From NCBI RefSeq assembly GCF_014836905.1, contig NZ_JACSPZ010000008.1, positions 1 through 64,000 on the forward strand: a DNA stretch of 64,000 bases, written 5' to 3'. A program made the translations under genes and the position numbers. A model generated the notes under the pieces. That model made no database searches, was not told where the DNA came from, and saw only the letters and a list, made by a program, of their open reading frames with translations. Shown piece after piece: positions 50,709-59,000 of this stretch (position 1 is the first letter of the stretch; every line of letters starts with the position of its first letter). This DNA comes from Solibacillus faecavium. GTDB taxonomy: Bacteria > Bacillota > Bacilli > Bacillales_A > Planococcaceae.

Positions 50709-50757
50709 CCACCTAAGACGTTGATTTGTCATCGTTTTAGGCGGTTTTTATTTTTTT
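50709..50757 (+). terminator. plus-strand terminator without an obvious gene upstream
   Basis: CCACCTAAGACG (50709-50720) pairs with CGTTTTAGGCGG (50733-50744), one mismatch and one G-U pair, followed by a T-rich tail. Nothing coding lies upstream on this strand for over 1.9 kb. Confidence 0.7.
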
Positions 50758-50898
50758 ATAGTTACTTAGATACTTGCCTTAAGTAATCCTTTTCTTTTTT
50801 TTGAGCAAATTGTCTAGGAGTTTTTTACTTCATATTCGTTTTATCCGGGTCATTTCCAACATATATTAGAAAACGTTGAGATTATAGGAGGTGTTTAG

Positions 50899-51075
50899 TT
50901 GCTGCTGTTTTTTATTTTATTTACTATTTGCTGCCTTACCTATGCACTAATAAAGAAACGTTTTATTGCACTTACTTTTCCTGTAGTTGCACTAGTTATT
51001 TTAATGGTAGTCAAAGTACTGTTGGTTCCGCTTCCTTTAATGGAAACGCTTCAATTCATTTTTGATCTGAGATAA
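50899..51075 (+). CDS. small membrane protein, 58 residues, upstream of a sodium symporter pair
   Basis: TTG start behind a strong AGGAGGTG (50888-50894). The product is largely hydrophobic: a first membrane segment LLFFILFTICCLTYALI, basic KKR, then a second segment LTFPVVALVILMVVKVLLV. The stop lies 23 bp before the next gene, so it is probably the first gene of the symporter operon. Family not recognised. A cre-like sequence with two mismatches lies at 50868-50881. Confidence 0.65.
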   Translation: MLLFFILFTICCLTYALIKKRFIALTFPVVALVILMVVKVLLVPLPLMETLQFIFDLR

Positions 51076-51098
51076 ATTTATGAAGAAAGGTGGTCCGA

Positions 51099-51401
51099 AT
51101 GAAAAAGATTGATCAAAAAGTTGCTGATGCATATTTCCGTGAGAAAAATAAGTACATGCTAGTTTATTTTGCTATTTGGTTCCTTGTGTCTTATGTCGTG
51201 GTAGCGTTTGCAGACTCATTAACTGAAATTCAATTTTTAGGATTCCCATTCCATTATTTTATGGGAGCAATTGGAGCATTGTTTACTTTCATTGTTTTAC
51301 TGTTTGTAAATGCGATTGTCGGTGACAAAATTGATAAAAAGTATGGAATTGATGATGAACGTAATAAAGAAATAGGCGCAAAAAAAATGATAGATCACTA
51401 A
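51099..51401 (+). CDS. DUF4212 small subunit of a sodium/solute symporter
   Basis: A 100-residue membrane protein with two TM segments (MLVYFAIWFLVSYVVVAFA and YFMGAIGALFTFIVLLFVNAIV) and charged ends (DKIDKKYGIDDE). This is the DUF4212 family, always encoded just before a large SSS symporter. The ATG at 51099 lies after AAAGGTGG; a GTG three codons earlier is in frame. Confidence 0.92.
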   Translation: MKKIDQKVADAYFREKNKYMLVYFAIWFLVSYVVVAFADSLTEIQFLGFPFHYFMGAIGALFTFIVLLFVNAIVGDKIDKKYGIDDERNKEIGAKKMIDH

Positions 51402-51418
51402 TGGAAGGGGGCTGAATA

Positions 51419-53092
51419 ATGGATAGTCAATTTTTAGTGTCACTGGTAATTATATTGTGTACATTCGCTTTGTATATTTGGATTGCAGTATTTAATACTG
51501 CTAAGCAAACATCTGATTTCTATGTTGCTGGCCGTGGAGTTCCTCCTATTTTTAATGGGATGGCAATCGGAGCAGATTGGATGAGTGCTGCATCCTTTAT
51601 CGGAATGGCCGGAACGATCATGTTACTTGGCTATGATGGCTTAGCTTATATTATGGGATGGACTGGCGGATATTTATTTTTAACGATATTACTTGCGCCG
51701 CAACTCCGTAAATTTGGGCGCTTTACTGTACCTGAATTTATCGGAGACCGTTTTAATAGTAAGGCAGCACTAATAATAGCGGCTATATGTACAATAATAA
51801 TAAGCTTCACGTATTCCATTGGACAGCTATCAGGTTCTGGTGTAGTAATCGGACGCCTTTTTGAAATAGATGCAAAATTAGGAACAATGATCGGCGTTGT
51901 GTTAATTGCCTTTTATGCAGCATTTGGTGGGATGAAAGGTATTACTTGGACACAAGTAGCACAATACATTATTTTAATTATTGCTTACTTAGTACCAGTT
52001 ATTTTTATGTCATTACAATTAACGAGTAATCCTTTACCTTGGATTTCCTATGGTGAAATTGTAACAAAAATGGGCGAACTTGACCGAGAGCTTGGAATCT
52101 CGGAATACTTTGCGCCATTTACAAATGGAACAAAGTGGCAATTTTTAGCGCTCATGTTCACATTAATGTGTGGTACAGCCGGACTTCCCCATGTTATTGT
52201 CCGTTTTTATACGGTAGGGACTATGAAGGCAGCGCGTTGGTCAGGTGCATGGGCACTAGTGTTTATCGGACTTTTATATTTTAGTGCACCAGCTTATGCA
52301 GCCTTTGCCCGTTTCATTTTAATGACGGAAATCGCTGGTAATAAGATTGCGGAGTTACCGGCCTGGACTCAATCATGGATTGATACAGGAAAACTAGGGA
52401 TAGTCGATACGAATGGTGATGGCATTCTTCAGTGGCTTGAACTTAAAATCGCTAATGACATTGTCGTAATGGCTACCCCTGAAATCGCAAATCTAGGTGT
52501 ATTTGTTATTGGATTAGTGGCTGCAGGTGCAATGGCGGCTGCGTTATCTACTGCTGGTGGCTTGATGATCTCAATTTCTTCGTCGTTTGCACATGATATT
52601 TATTATCGTATCATCAATCCTCAAGCCTCTGAACAAAAACGTTTACTTGTAGGTCGTATTTCTATTGTCGTTGCAACATTACTAGCTGGAATTATTGCAT
52701 TAAATCCACCTGGTGCCATTACACAAATTGTCGCATGGGCATTTGCGCTTGCTACCGGCACTTTCTTCCCAGCACTTGTATTGGGCGTCTGGTGGAAACG
52801 AGCGAATGCAAAAGGAACTATGGCTGGTATGCTTGTCGGTTTAACTGTGACACTTGTTTACATTTTTAGTGCGAAGTATGGCGGATTTACGATATTAGGA
52901 ATTATCGATACAGGTGCGGGTGTTTTCGGAGCAATAGCTGCCTTCGCTACTAATATCATTGTGTCACTCTCAACGCGTCCACCTTCACAAGAACTTCAGG
53001 ATGCGGTTATAAACCTACGTTATCCTGAACAAATGACGTATAAAGACGGTGAAGTTTATTTAAATGACGGCTCAATAAAAGATGTAAATTAA
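51419..53092 (+). CDS. sodium/solute symporter large subunit (VC_2705 family)
   Basis: A 557-residue SSS-family transporter with about 13 membrane segments, related to acetate permease ActP. It has the SSS core FYVAGRGVPPIFNGMAIGADWMSAASFIG and SAALSTAGGLMIS-type segments. Between two TMs it carries the loop DTNGDGILQWLE, a perfect EF-hand calcium-loop pattern. Together with the DUF4212 subunit it probably imports acetate or another small organic acid with sodium. ATG start, 17 bp after the small subunit, with AAGGGGG upstream. Confidence 0.93.
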   Translation: MDSQFLVSLVIILCTFALYIWIAVFNTAKQTSDFYVAGRGVPPIFNGMAIGADWMSAASFIGMAGTIMLLGYDGLAYIMGWTGGYLFLTILLAPQLRKFGRFTVPEFIGDRFNSKAALIIAAICTIIISFTYSIGQLSGSGVVIGRLFEIDAKLGTMIGVVLIAFYAAFGGMKGITWTQVAQYIILIIAYLVPVIFMSLQLTSNPLPWISYGEIVTKMGELDRELGISEYFAPFTNGTKWQFLALMFTLMCGTAGLPHVIVRFYTVGTMKAARWSGAWALVFIGLLYFSAPAYAAFARFILMTEIAGNKIAELPAWTQSWIDTGKLGIVDTNGDGILQWLELKIANDIVVMATPEIANLGVFVIGLVAAGAMAAALSTAGGLMISISSSFAHDIYYRIINPQASEQKRLLVGRISIVVATLLAGIIALNPPGAITQIVAWAFALATGTFFPALVLGVWWKRANAKGTMAGMLVGLTVTLVYIFSAKYGGFTILGIIDTGAGVFGAIAAFATNIIVSLSTRPPSQELQDAVINLRYPEQMTYKDGEVYLNDGSIKDVN

Positions 53093-53129
53093 GTGGGGGA
53101 ATTATTCCACTTACAGAATGACTAAACTA

Positions 53130-53174
53130 AAAAGATGCCAAAACGTTGTTAAATAGACGTTTTGGCATCTTTTT
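53130..53174 (+). terminator. terminator of the symporter operon
   Basis: A 15-bp perfect stem AAAGATGCCAAAACG / CGTTTTGGCATCTTT, then T residues. Confidence 0.95.
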
Positions 53175-53304
53175 ATTCCTCATTAAAGGATAGGATGGCC
53201 TCTACCTTATGGCTGAGAAAACTAGAAGCATCGTATTGTCATGCAAGTGTTCCTTTAATTAAATTACACAATTTACTTAAGTAAGATCCTTTTCTAAAGG
53301 AAAC
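53175..53304. other. intergenic, no gene recognised
   Basis: AT-rich sequence without a ribosome site or ORF of note; a short open stretch on the minus strand may be a gene remnant but cannot be assigned. Confidence 0.3.
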
Positions 53305-53393
53305 AAAAAAGGCAGCATCTCACAAGGAGATGCTGCGGTAGAATTCTTTGTTCCTGAAGAACTCTAATGGGTTTGGCACCCAATAATGCTGAT
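53305..53393 (-). ncRNA. candidate small RNA with promoter and terminator
   Basis: On the minus strand a promoter-like pair TTGACA (53422-53427) and TAAGAT (53400-53405), 16-bp spacer, is followed by about 90 nt with no ORF. The region has two small hairpins, GGG/CCC (53369-53381) and GTTC/GAAC (53350-53362), and a strong terminator GCAGCATCTC/GAGATGCTGC (53312-53336) ending in six T. No minus-strand gene lies upstream that would need this terminator. Family not recognised. Confidence 0.45.
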
Positions 53394-53427
53394 TTCGCAA
53401 TCTTAAATTACCATTATTCGATGTCAA

Positions 53428-53655
53428 CAAGTATTAGTGTTTTTCTACTTATTCAATATAGCATAGTTATCAGTGAAATCTTAAATAATTATGTATTCTG
53501 TGTATAAACTTGAAAACAGTAGTTTGTTTTAATGAAATGTAAGAAATGTTTCTTCTAGAATTTCGATGGTTTATATAGAATAACTTGCCAAATTTTATAA
53601 TTTCCCCTACTTTAAAAATAGGAGTCTATTAAACATCATAGGGAGGGGGGATGAT
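53428..53655. other. intergenic upstream of the DUF4230 gene
   Basis: AT-rich; I see no convincing promoter pair, repeat or ORF. The last bases before the gene are a G-rich ribosome site. Confidence 0.4.
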
Positions 53656-54399
53656 ATGAGTAAAAAAGACGAAGCATTAACACAAATTGAGCGGATATTA
53701 AAGGAACTAAAAGAGGGCGAAGAAGAAAGTGCAGCTACTGCCGTTGTTGGACAAAGTAGGAGAAGTACCAATATTTCAGGAGCATTATTGAAGGTGCTAT
53801 TTAAATTTTGGGGATTAAAATTTATTTTAATAGTATTGCTTCTCGTCGGCCTCGTATCTGGAGGTGCTTGGTTATACTTTGGAAGTACATTTAAAAGCGA
53901 AAGTACTGTATTTGTAGAACAAGTCCAAGAATTAGCCACGCTTGCAACGGCTGAAGCCCATGTAACTGTAACTATTGAGGAAGAAGACAATAAGCTGTTC
54001 GGAAATAACATTGCAGTTAATTTCCCAGGTACAAAGAGGGAGCTGTTATTAATTGTTCCTGCTACAGTTATTGCAGGAGTAGATCTTAAAGGTATCACTT
54101 CAGACGATATAAAGGTGAATGATGATATAAAAGAGTTAGAAATTATCCTACCAAAGGCAACACTTATACATGATCCAGCAATTCAAATGGATGATGTTAA
54201 AACTTTCTCTGACGAGGGAATATTCCGTGGGGAAGTAAAATGGAATGAAGGATTTGACTTGGCAGCAATAGCTCAGAAAGATATTAAAGATAAGGCTATT
54301 GAAATAGGATTATTACAATCAGCAGAAAAAAGCGCGGAGAAAGTTCTCAAAGGGTTCTTTAGCAACCTAGGCTATACTGTGAAAGTAACGTTTAAATAA
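53656..54399 (+). CDS. DUF4230 family membrane-anchored protein
   Basis: A 247-residue protein. Residues 1-45 are charged with a Lys/Glu-rich helix, one TM follows (LKFILIVLLLVGLVSGGAWLYF, about 55-76), then an extracytoplasmic domain with VEQVQELATLATAEAHVTVTIEEED, LLLIVPATVIAGVDLKGI and ILPKATLIHDPAIQMDD, which is the DUF4230 pattern. Function unknown. ATG start behind GGGAGGGGGG. Single gene with its own terminator. Confidence 0.88.
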   Translation: MSKKDEALTQIERILKELKEGEEESAATAVVGQSRRSTNISGALLKVLFKFWGLKFILIVLLLVGLVSGGAWLYFGSTFKSESTVFVEQVQELATLATAEAHVTVTIEEEDNKLFGNNIAVNFPGTKRELLLIVPATVIAGVDLKGITSDDIKVNDDIKELEIILPKATLIHDPAIQMDDVKTFSDEGIFRGEVKWNEGFDLAAIAQKDIKDKAIEIGLLQSAEKSAEKVLKGFFSNLGYTVKVTFK

Positions 54400-54436
54400 A
54401 ATGGTGATTTTTAAAATCAAAATAACCAGTTTTTCT

Positions 54437-54473
54437 AACAGTCTAATGATATTCATTAGGCTGTTTTTTATTT
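54437..54473 (+). terminator. terminator of the DUF4230 gene
   Basis: AACAGTCTAATGA pairs with TCATTAGGCTGTT with one G-U pair; T-rich tail. Confidence 0.85.
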
Positions 54474-54721
54474 TGGAATATAAAAATGTATTTAGCCTAA
54501 CTTTTCTAATTTTTCTTAAAAAATATTTTAATATAACATTTACTATTCATTTATTTGTAAAGATGTTATATAATCATTTTATTAATTTTCGTAAATAACC
54601 AATATAAAACCTAAAAATAAATATTAATAACAATATTTTTCATTAAAATACGAAATTAATTTTATATTTTATTGATAATGTTCGTGTTTTTGGGTTAATA
54701 GGATAACGAAGGAGTTTTATT
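54474..54721. other. very AT-rich region upstream of the MFS gene
   Basis: Contains a perfect -10 TATAAT (54569-54574) with a weak -35 TTCATT at 17 bp, a possible promoter for the MFS gene with a long leader. No ORF seen. Confidence 0.35.
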
Positions 54722-55996
54722 GTGGGAAAGTTTGAAAATAAGTGGATTCGTGCTGTAATTCCAGCTTTGTTGATTCACTGTAGTATCGGTACTGTTTACT
54801 GTTGGTCATTGTTCAAGGCAGATATTGCCTCTTACATTGGAAATTCTGTCGGTGAAGTGGAATGGGCATTCAGTATAGCCATTTTTGTTCTGGGAATGTC
54901 TGCGGCCTTTGGAGGGAAATTTGTTGAAAAAGATATTCATAAGTCGTCATTGCTTGCGGCCATATTTTTTGTTGTGGGGATGGCAGCAACAGGTTTCTTT
55001 ATTTATCAAAAGTCGTTACTAGGTATTTATATTTCTTATGGAGTGATTATGGGAATTGGGCTTGGAATCGGGTATTTAACACCAGTAAAAACACTGATGC
55101 TTTGGTTTAAAGAGCAAAAAGGTTTAGCGACGGGTCTTGCTGTTGCCGGCTTTGGTTTAGCAAAAGTCATTGCTAGTCCGTTAATGGAAAAGTTACTTGG
55201 TGAAAGAAACAATGAAGGAATTTTAGTGAATCCAACAAATATCTATACAATGTTTTACGTTTTGGCTGGAATCTATTTAGTAATGATGGTTATTGGACAC
55301 TTAATTTTAAAGAAACCATCAGGATTCGAAGAGGAAAGTATACAAATGCAAAGCTTTAGCTATAAAAAAGTATTAACGAATAAAACGTTTATCGGTATTT
55401 GGTTGATGTTCTATATTAATATTACATGTGGCTTAGCATTAATTTCACAAGAAAAAGGGATATTAGCATTCATTGGATTTGGAGCAATTGGTTTAGTTAG
55501 TTCATTAACAGCTATTTTTAATGCAGGTGGGCGAATTGCATTTTCTGCATGGGGGGATCGTTTAAAAGATCGTAACTCCATCTATAAAATTATATTCATT
55601 TCTTCCATTGGCATAATTTTATGTACGGTTGTGTTTGATGGCATTAATAATTCTATGGCAATTCTTATTATTGCTTTACTTTGTATTGTAAATGCAGGTT
55701 ACGGTGGTGGGTTCTCATCTTTACCACCACTGTTATCCGACCACTTTGGTTTAGACAGTATTTCAACTGTGCATGGCTTAGCTTTATCAGCTTGGGCATT
55801 TGCAGGATTGTCAGGGAATCAGTTAAGTGCATTTATTCTGGAAAAGACACAATCCTATGACATGGTATTATACGTAATTATGGCTTTGTTCACGCTTGCG
55901 ACTTTAATTAGTATTTTCGTTGTGAAGCCTGAAAAAGTAAACTTGGAAAATGATGAGTTTAATAAGAAAGAAGAAATAGTAGTAGGTTTAAGATAA
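54722..55996 (+). CDS. OFA-family MFS transporter (oxalate/formate antiporter-like)
   Basis: A 424-residue major facilitator with 12 membrane segments. The N terminus NKWIRAVIPALLIHCSIGTVYCWSLFKADI and the GLGIGYLTPVKTLMLWFKEQKGLATGLAVAGFGLAKV segment are typical of the oxalate/formate antiporter group; the second half has FNAGGRIAFSAWGDRLKDRN. The substrate is probably a small organic acid, not certain. GTG start after GAAGGAG. Single gene, convergent with the subtilase gene. Confidence 0.9.
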   Translation: MGKFENKWIRAVIPALLIHCSIGTVYCWSLFKADIASYIGNSVGEVEWAFSIAIFVLGMSAAFGGKFVEKDIHKSSLLAAIFFVVGMAATGFFIYQKSLLGIYISYGVIMGIGLGIGYLTPVKTLMLWFKEQKGLATGLAVAGFGLAKVIASPLMEKLLGERNNEGILVNPTNIYTMFYVLAGIYLVMMVIGHLILKKPSGFEEESIQMQSFSYKKVLTNKTFIGIWLMFYINITCGLALISQEKGILAFIGFGAIGLVSSLTAIFNAGGRIAFSAWGDRLKDRNSIYKIIFISSIGIILCTVVFDGINNSMAILIIALLCIVNAGYGGGFSSLPPLLSDHFGLDSISTVHGLALSAWAFAGLSGNQLSAFILEKTQSYDMVLYVIMALFTLATLISIFVVKPEKVNLENDEFNKKEEIVVGLR

Positions 55997-56008
55997 ATAT
56001 AAAAGTAA

Positions 56009-56042
56009 AAAGAGAAATTGCACTGTGCAATTTCTCTTTTTG
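56009..56042. terminator. bidirectional terminator between MFS gene and subtilase gene
   Basis: AGAGAAATTGCAC / GTGCAATTTCTCT with A residues before and T residues after, serving both convergent genes. Confidence 0.9.
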
Positions 56043-56057
56043 TTTAACTAAAATTAA

Positions 56058-59000
56058 TTATAGCTCAGACTCGGTAACTTCATTATTGTGCTTAGGACCA
56101 TTGCCGTTACCGTTACCGTTACCGTTACCGTTACCGTTACCGTTACCGTTACCGTTACCGTTACCATTACCGTTGCCGTTACCATTGCCGTTACCATTGC
56201 CGTTACCGTTACCGTTACCGTTACCATTGCCGTTACCATTGCCGTTGCCGTTGCCGTTGCCGTTACCGTTACCGTTGCCGTTACCGTTGCCATTGCCATT
56301 GCCATTGCCATTGCCATTGCCGTTACCATTGCCAGGCTTAACAACAGTAACATCGAATGTCAGTGTATGTTCACCATAAGTTACTGTAACAGATGTAGTA
56401 CCTTGGCCTTTACCTTTTACAGTACCGGCTTTTACAGTAGCAATCTTGTCATTTTGAACTTTGTAATTCGCTAGCTTTGTAACATCTTTTTCTGTTGTTT
56501 CACCGTTTAAAGTAGTTACTTCAGTAATCGTAACGTTTACTTCTTTACCGATGTTCGTTTCAACGTGAGTTTGGTTAATTTCCAGTGTTACGACTGGTAC
56601 CTCTACAACAGGTGCTGTAACTGTAACATTTACAGTTACTTCGTTTTCACCGTATGCAACAGTAATTGTTGTCGTACCTTCTCCTACTGCAGTTACTAAT
56701 CCATTGACTACTGTTGCTACATTTTCATCTGCAACAACATAAGTAGCTTTTGAGGTTACATCTTCTTCTGTTGCATCACCTTCAGCAGGTGTTGATGTTT
56801 CTGTTACTGCAAGCTGTGCCGTTTCGCCAGCTGTTAAGCTTAGTTCAGTAGGGTTAACAGAAAGTGTTTTTACCGGTTCAACGATTTCATTTTCAAAGAT
56901 AATCGCTTCGCCAACATTTCCCGCAGCATCATTAATTACCACTGTTACAGCGTTCGTGTCTGCTGTTACCGGGAATGTGAAGCTACCGTCTTGATTTAAG
57001 TTGAAAGCAACCGGAGCTTGTACTTCACCATTTACAGTCGCAACATATGAAGCTTTTAATTTATCATTTAAATTGTAATCTAAACCGTATAAATATAACT
57101 CTTCATTATAGTCAATATACTTATCTGTTACTTGTCCTGTAATGATACCTTCAGCTACTGTACCTGTAAGTTCCGGTTTAGTTGTTTTCACGACAATTGG
57201 TCCAACATAATCCGAAACTACTCCTGTAGCGGCAAGACCTGTGAAATCAATTGTATATAGACCATCTGGAATCGTTGTTGCAGGTGCACTGCCCCATGGC
57301 TTATACTGACCGCCAACATTCAGTGTATATGAACCTTTTCCAAGTGAAGTACCTGAATGAAGATAACCAATATACCCATCTCCATATTCTCCGCCTTCCG
57401 GATTCATAATATCCCAAAGCTCAATATAGTTCGTTGTTACATCTCCAGTTAATGTGAATGAAAGTACCGCTGAGTCTTTCACACCATCACCGTTAAATGA
57501 TAAGTCTGTTTCCGTAATTTTAAAATCTTTAATTTCTGTTGTTGCTGCACTACCGAAGTCAGCCGCGAATGGCAATGAAGCTTCTGTAGCGCCACCGTTA
57601 ATGTGGATAAAACCTAAGATTTCAGAGCCATTTGGTGCCACAGCTTGAGAAGCAGTTAAGGTTATATTTAAAAGCTGCTCACCAGCTAAATTAAATGTCG
57701 GCTGATCTACTGTAATCGTTGCATCACCGAAAGTTTTCGTTACATCAACGGAAACATTATAATTACCGCCATTACCTTTAATATCTTTTACTAAAACTTG
57801 TTTCGTTACAGAAATATTGCCATCTTTTAGTGATTGAGGACCGAAAGTAACAGTACCTTTCAGATTTTCAACAACAGCACCTGTACCATCTAAAATAGCT
57901 TCATCAAGTGCATATGCAAGAATTTCTGGATGAGCCGCTGCATAAGCATTTACACGCCCCGCACCTTGAGAAAACACATCATATTTTGCTTTATCTAAAA
58001 CTTTTGCTGTATTGGAAAGCGCTACTTTTACATCAAAAGCGCTCCAATTCGGATTTGCTTGCTTCACTAATGCAGCAATACCTGCAATGTGCGGTGTTGC
58101 CATAGAAGTTCCTGTTTTACGAGCATAAGCTTCCGTATAATCTGCATCAGGGAAGTCTGCTTTGTACATAGGAATTGTTGACATAATATTTGTTCCAGGC
58201 GCCGTTACATCTGGTTTAATGTCAAAGTTTGGAGTAGATGGCCCACGGGAACTTGAAGAGTTTACATCATCTCCAGCTGTCGTTGTGGAAGCAAATTTTC
58301 CAAAGCTTACTTTTCCAATTCCGCCAGCTAATGCAGCGCGGATTGCAGCACCATCCGTTACGGACATATCAAATGTTGGAAGGAACTCAAATGAATCACC
58401 AAGGAAAGTTCCTGAAATGTCTGGTGCATTCGATCCACCGGCAAAGTTATGAATAATTGTTGCAACGGCACCATTGGCCTTTGCATTTGCAATTTTATCA
58501 ACGAATGCAATATTGCCTCGAGAAATTAAGGCTACTTTACCTTCTACATCAATTCCTTCAAAATCTTTAACTTCTCCGTTTCCTGGAATCGCAACTAAGT
58601 CGAATTCACCTGGAAGCTGTGTTGCTAAATCTTTGCCAAAAGTTGTTCCCATTAATGGAAGCTGTTTTGTTAATTTGTAATCACCAACTGTGATATTAAC
58701 TTCTCCGTTATACATTTTTTCTGGATTTGTTGTGTTACCAACAGCAATCCCTAAACGAGCAGTTGCTGGTGTTCCCATTGTTCCACGATTTGGACCAGAG
58801 TTACCTGTTGCAATGACTCCGATTGTTCCCGCTATCATTGCGTTGTTAATCGCGAATGAACCAGCATCGGTTTCAGAGTTAGCTCCGCCACCAAGTGAAA
58901 GATTGATAATATCCATTTCTTCTAAAACGGCAGTTTCGATAGCTTTTACAATACCTGATGTAGAACCACTACCATATGCTCCAAGAACTCGATAAGCATA

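Noticed and set aside
50868-50881. cre-like site upstream of the symporter operon
   Set aside because: Two mismatches to the cre consensus and no defined promoter; mentioned only as context.
53175-53260. Minus-strand open stretch that could be the end of a decayed gene
   Set aside because: About 20 codons with an upstream stop; cannot be assigned to any family.
56097-56333. Possible CRISPR array
   Set aside because: Units are 6 bp, contiguous, without spacers, and lie in a coding frame.
56086-56379. Open frames on the plus strand made of Leu-Pro or Thr-Val repeats
   Set aside because: They are antisense readings of the Asn-Gly repeat of the subtilase; no ribosome site and no independent evidence.
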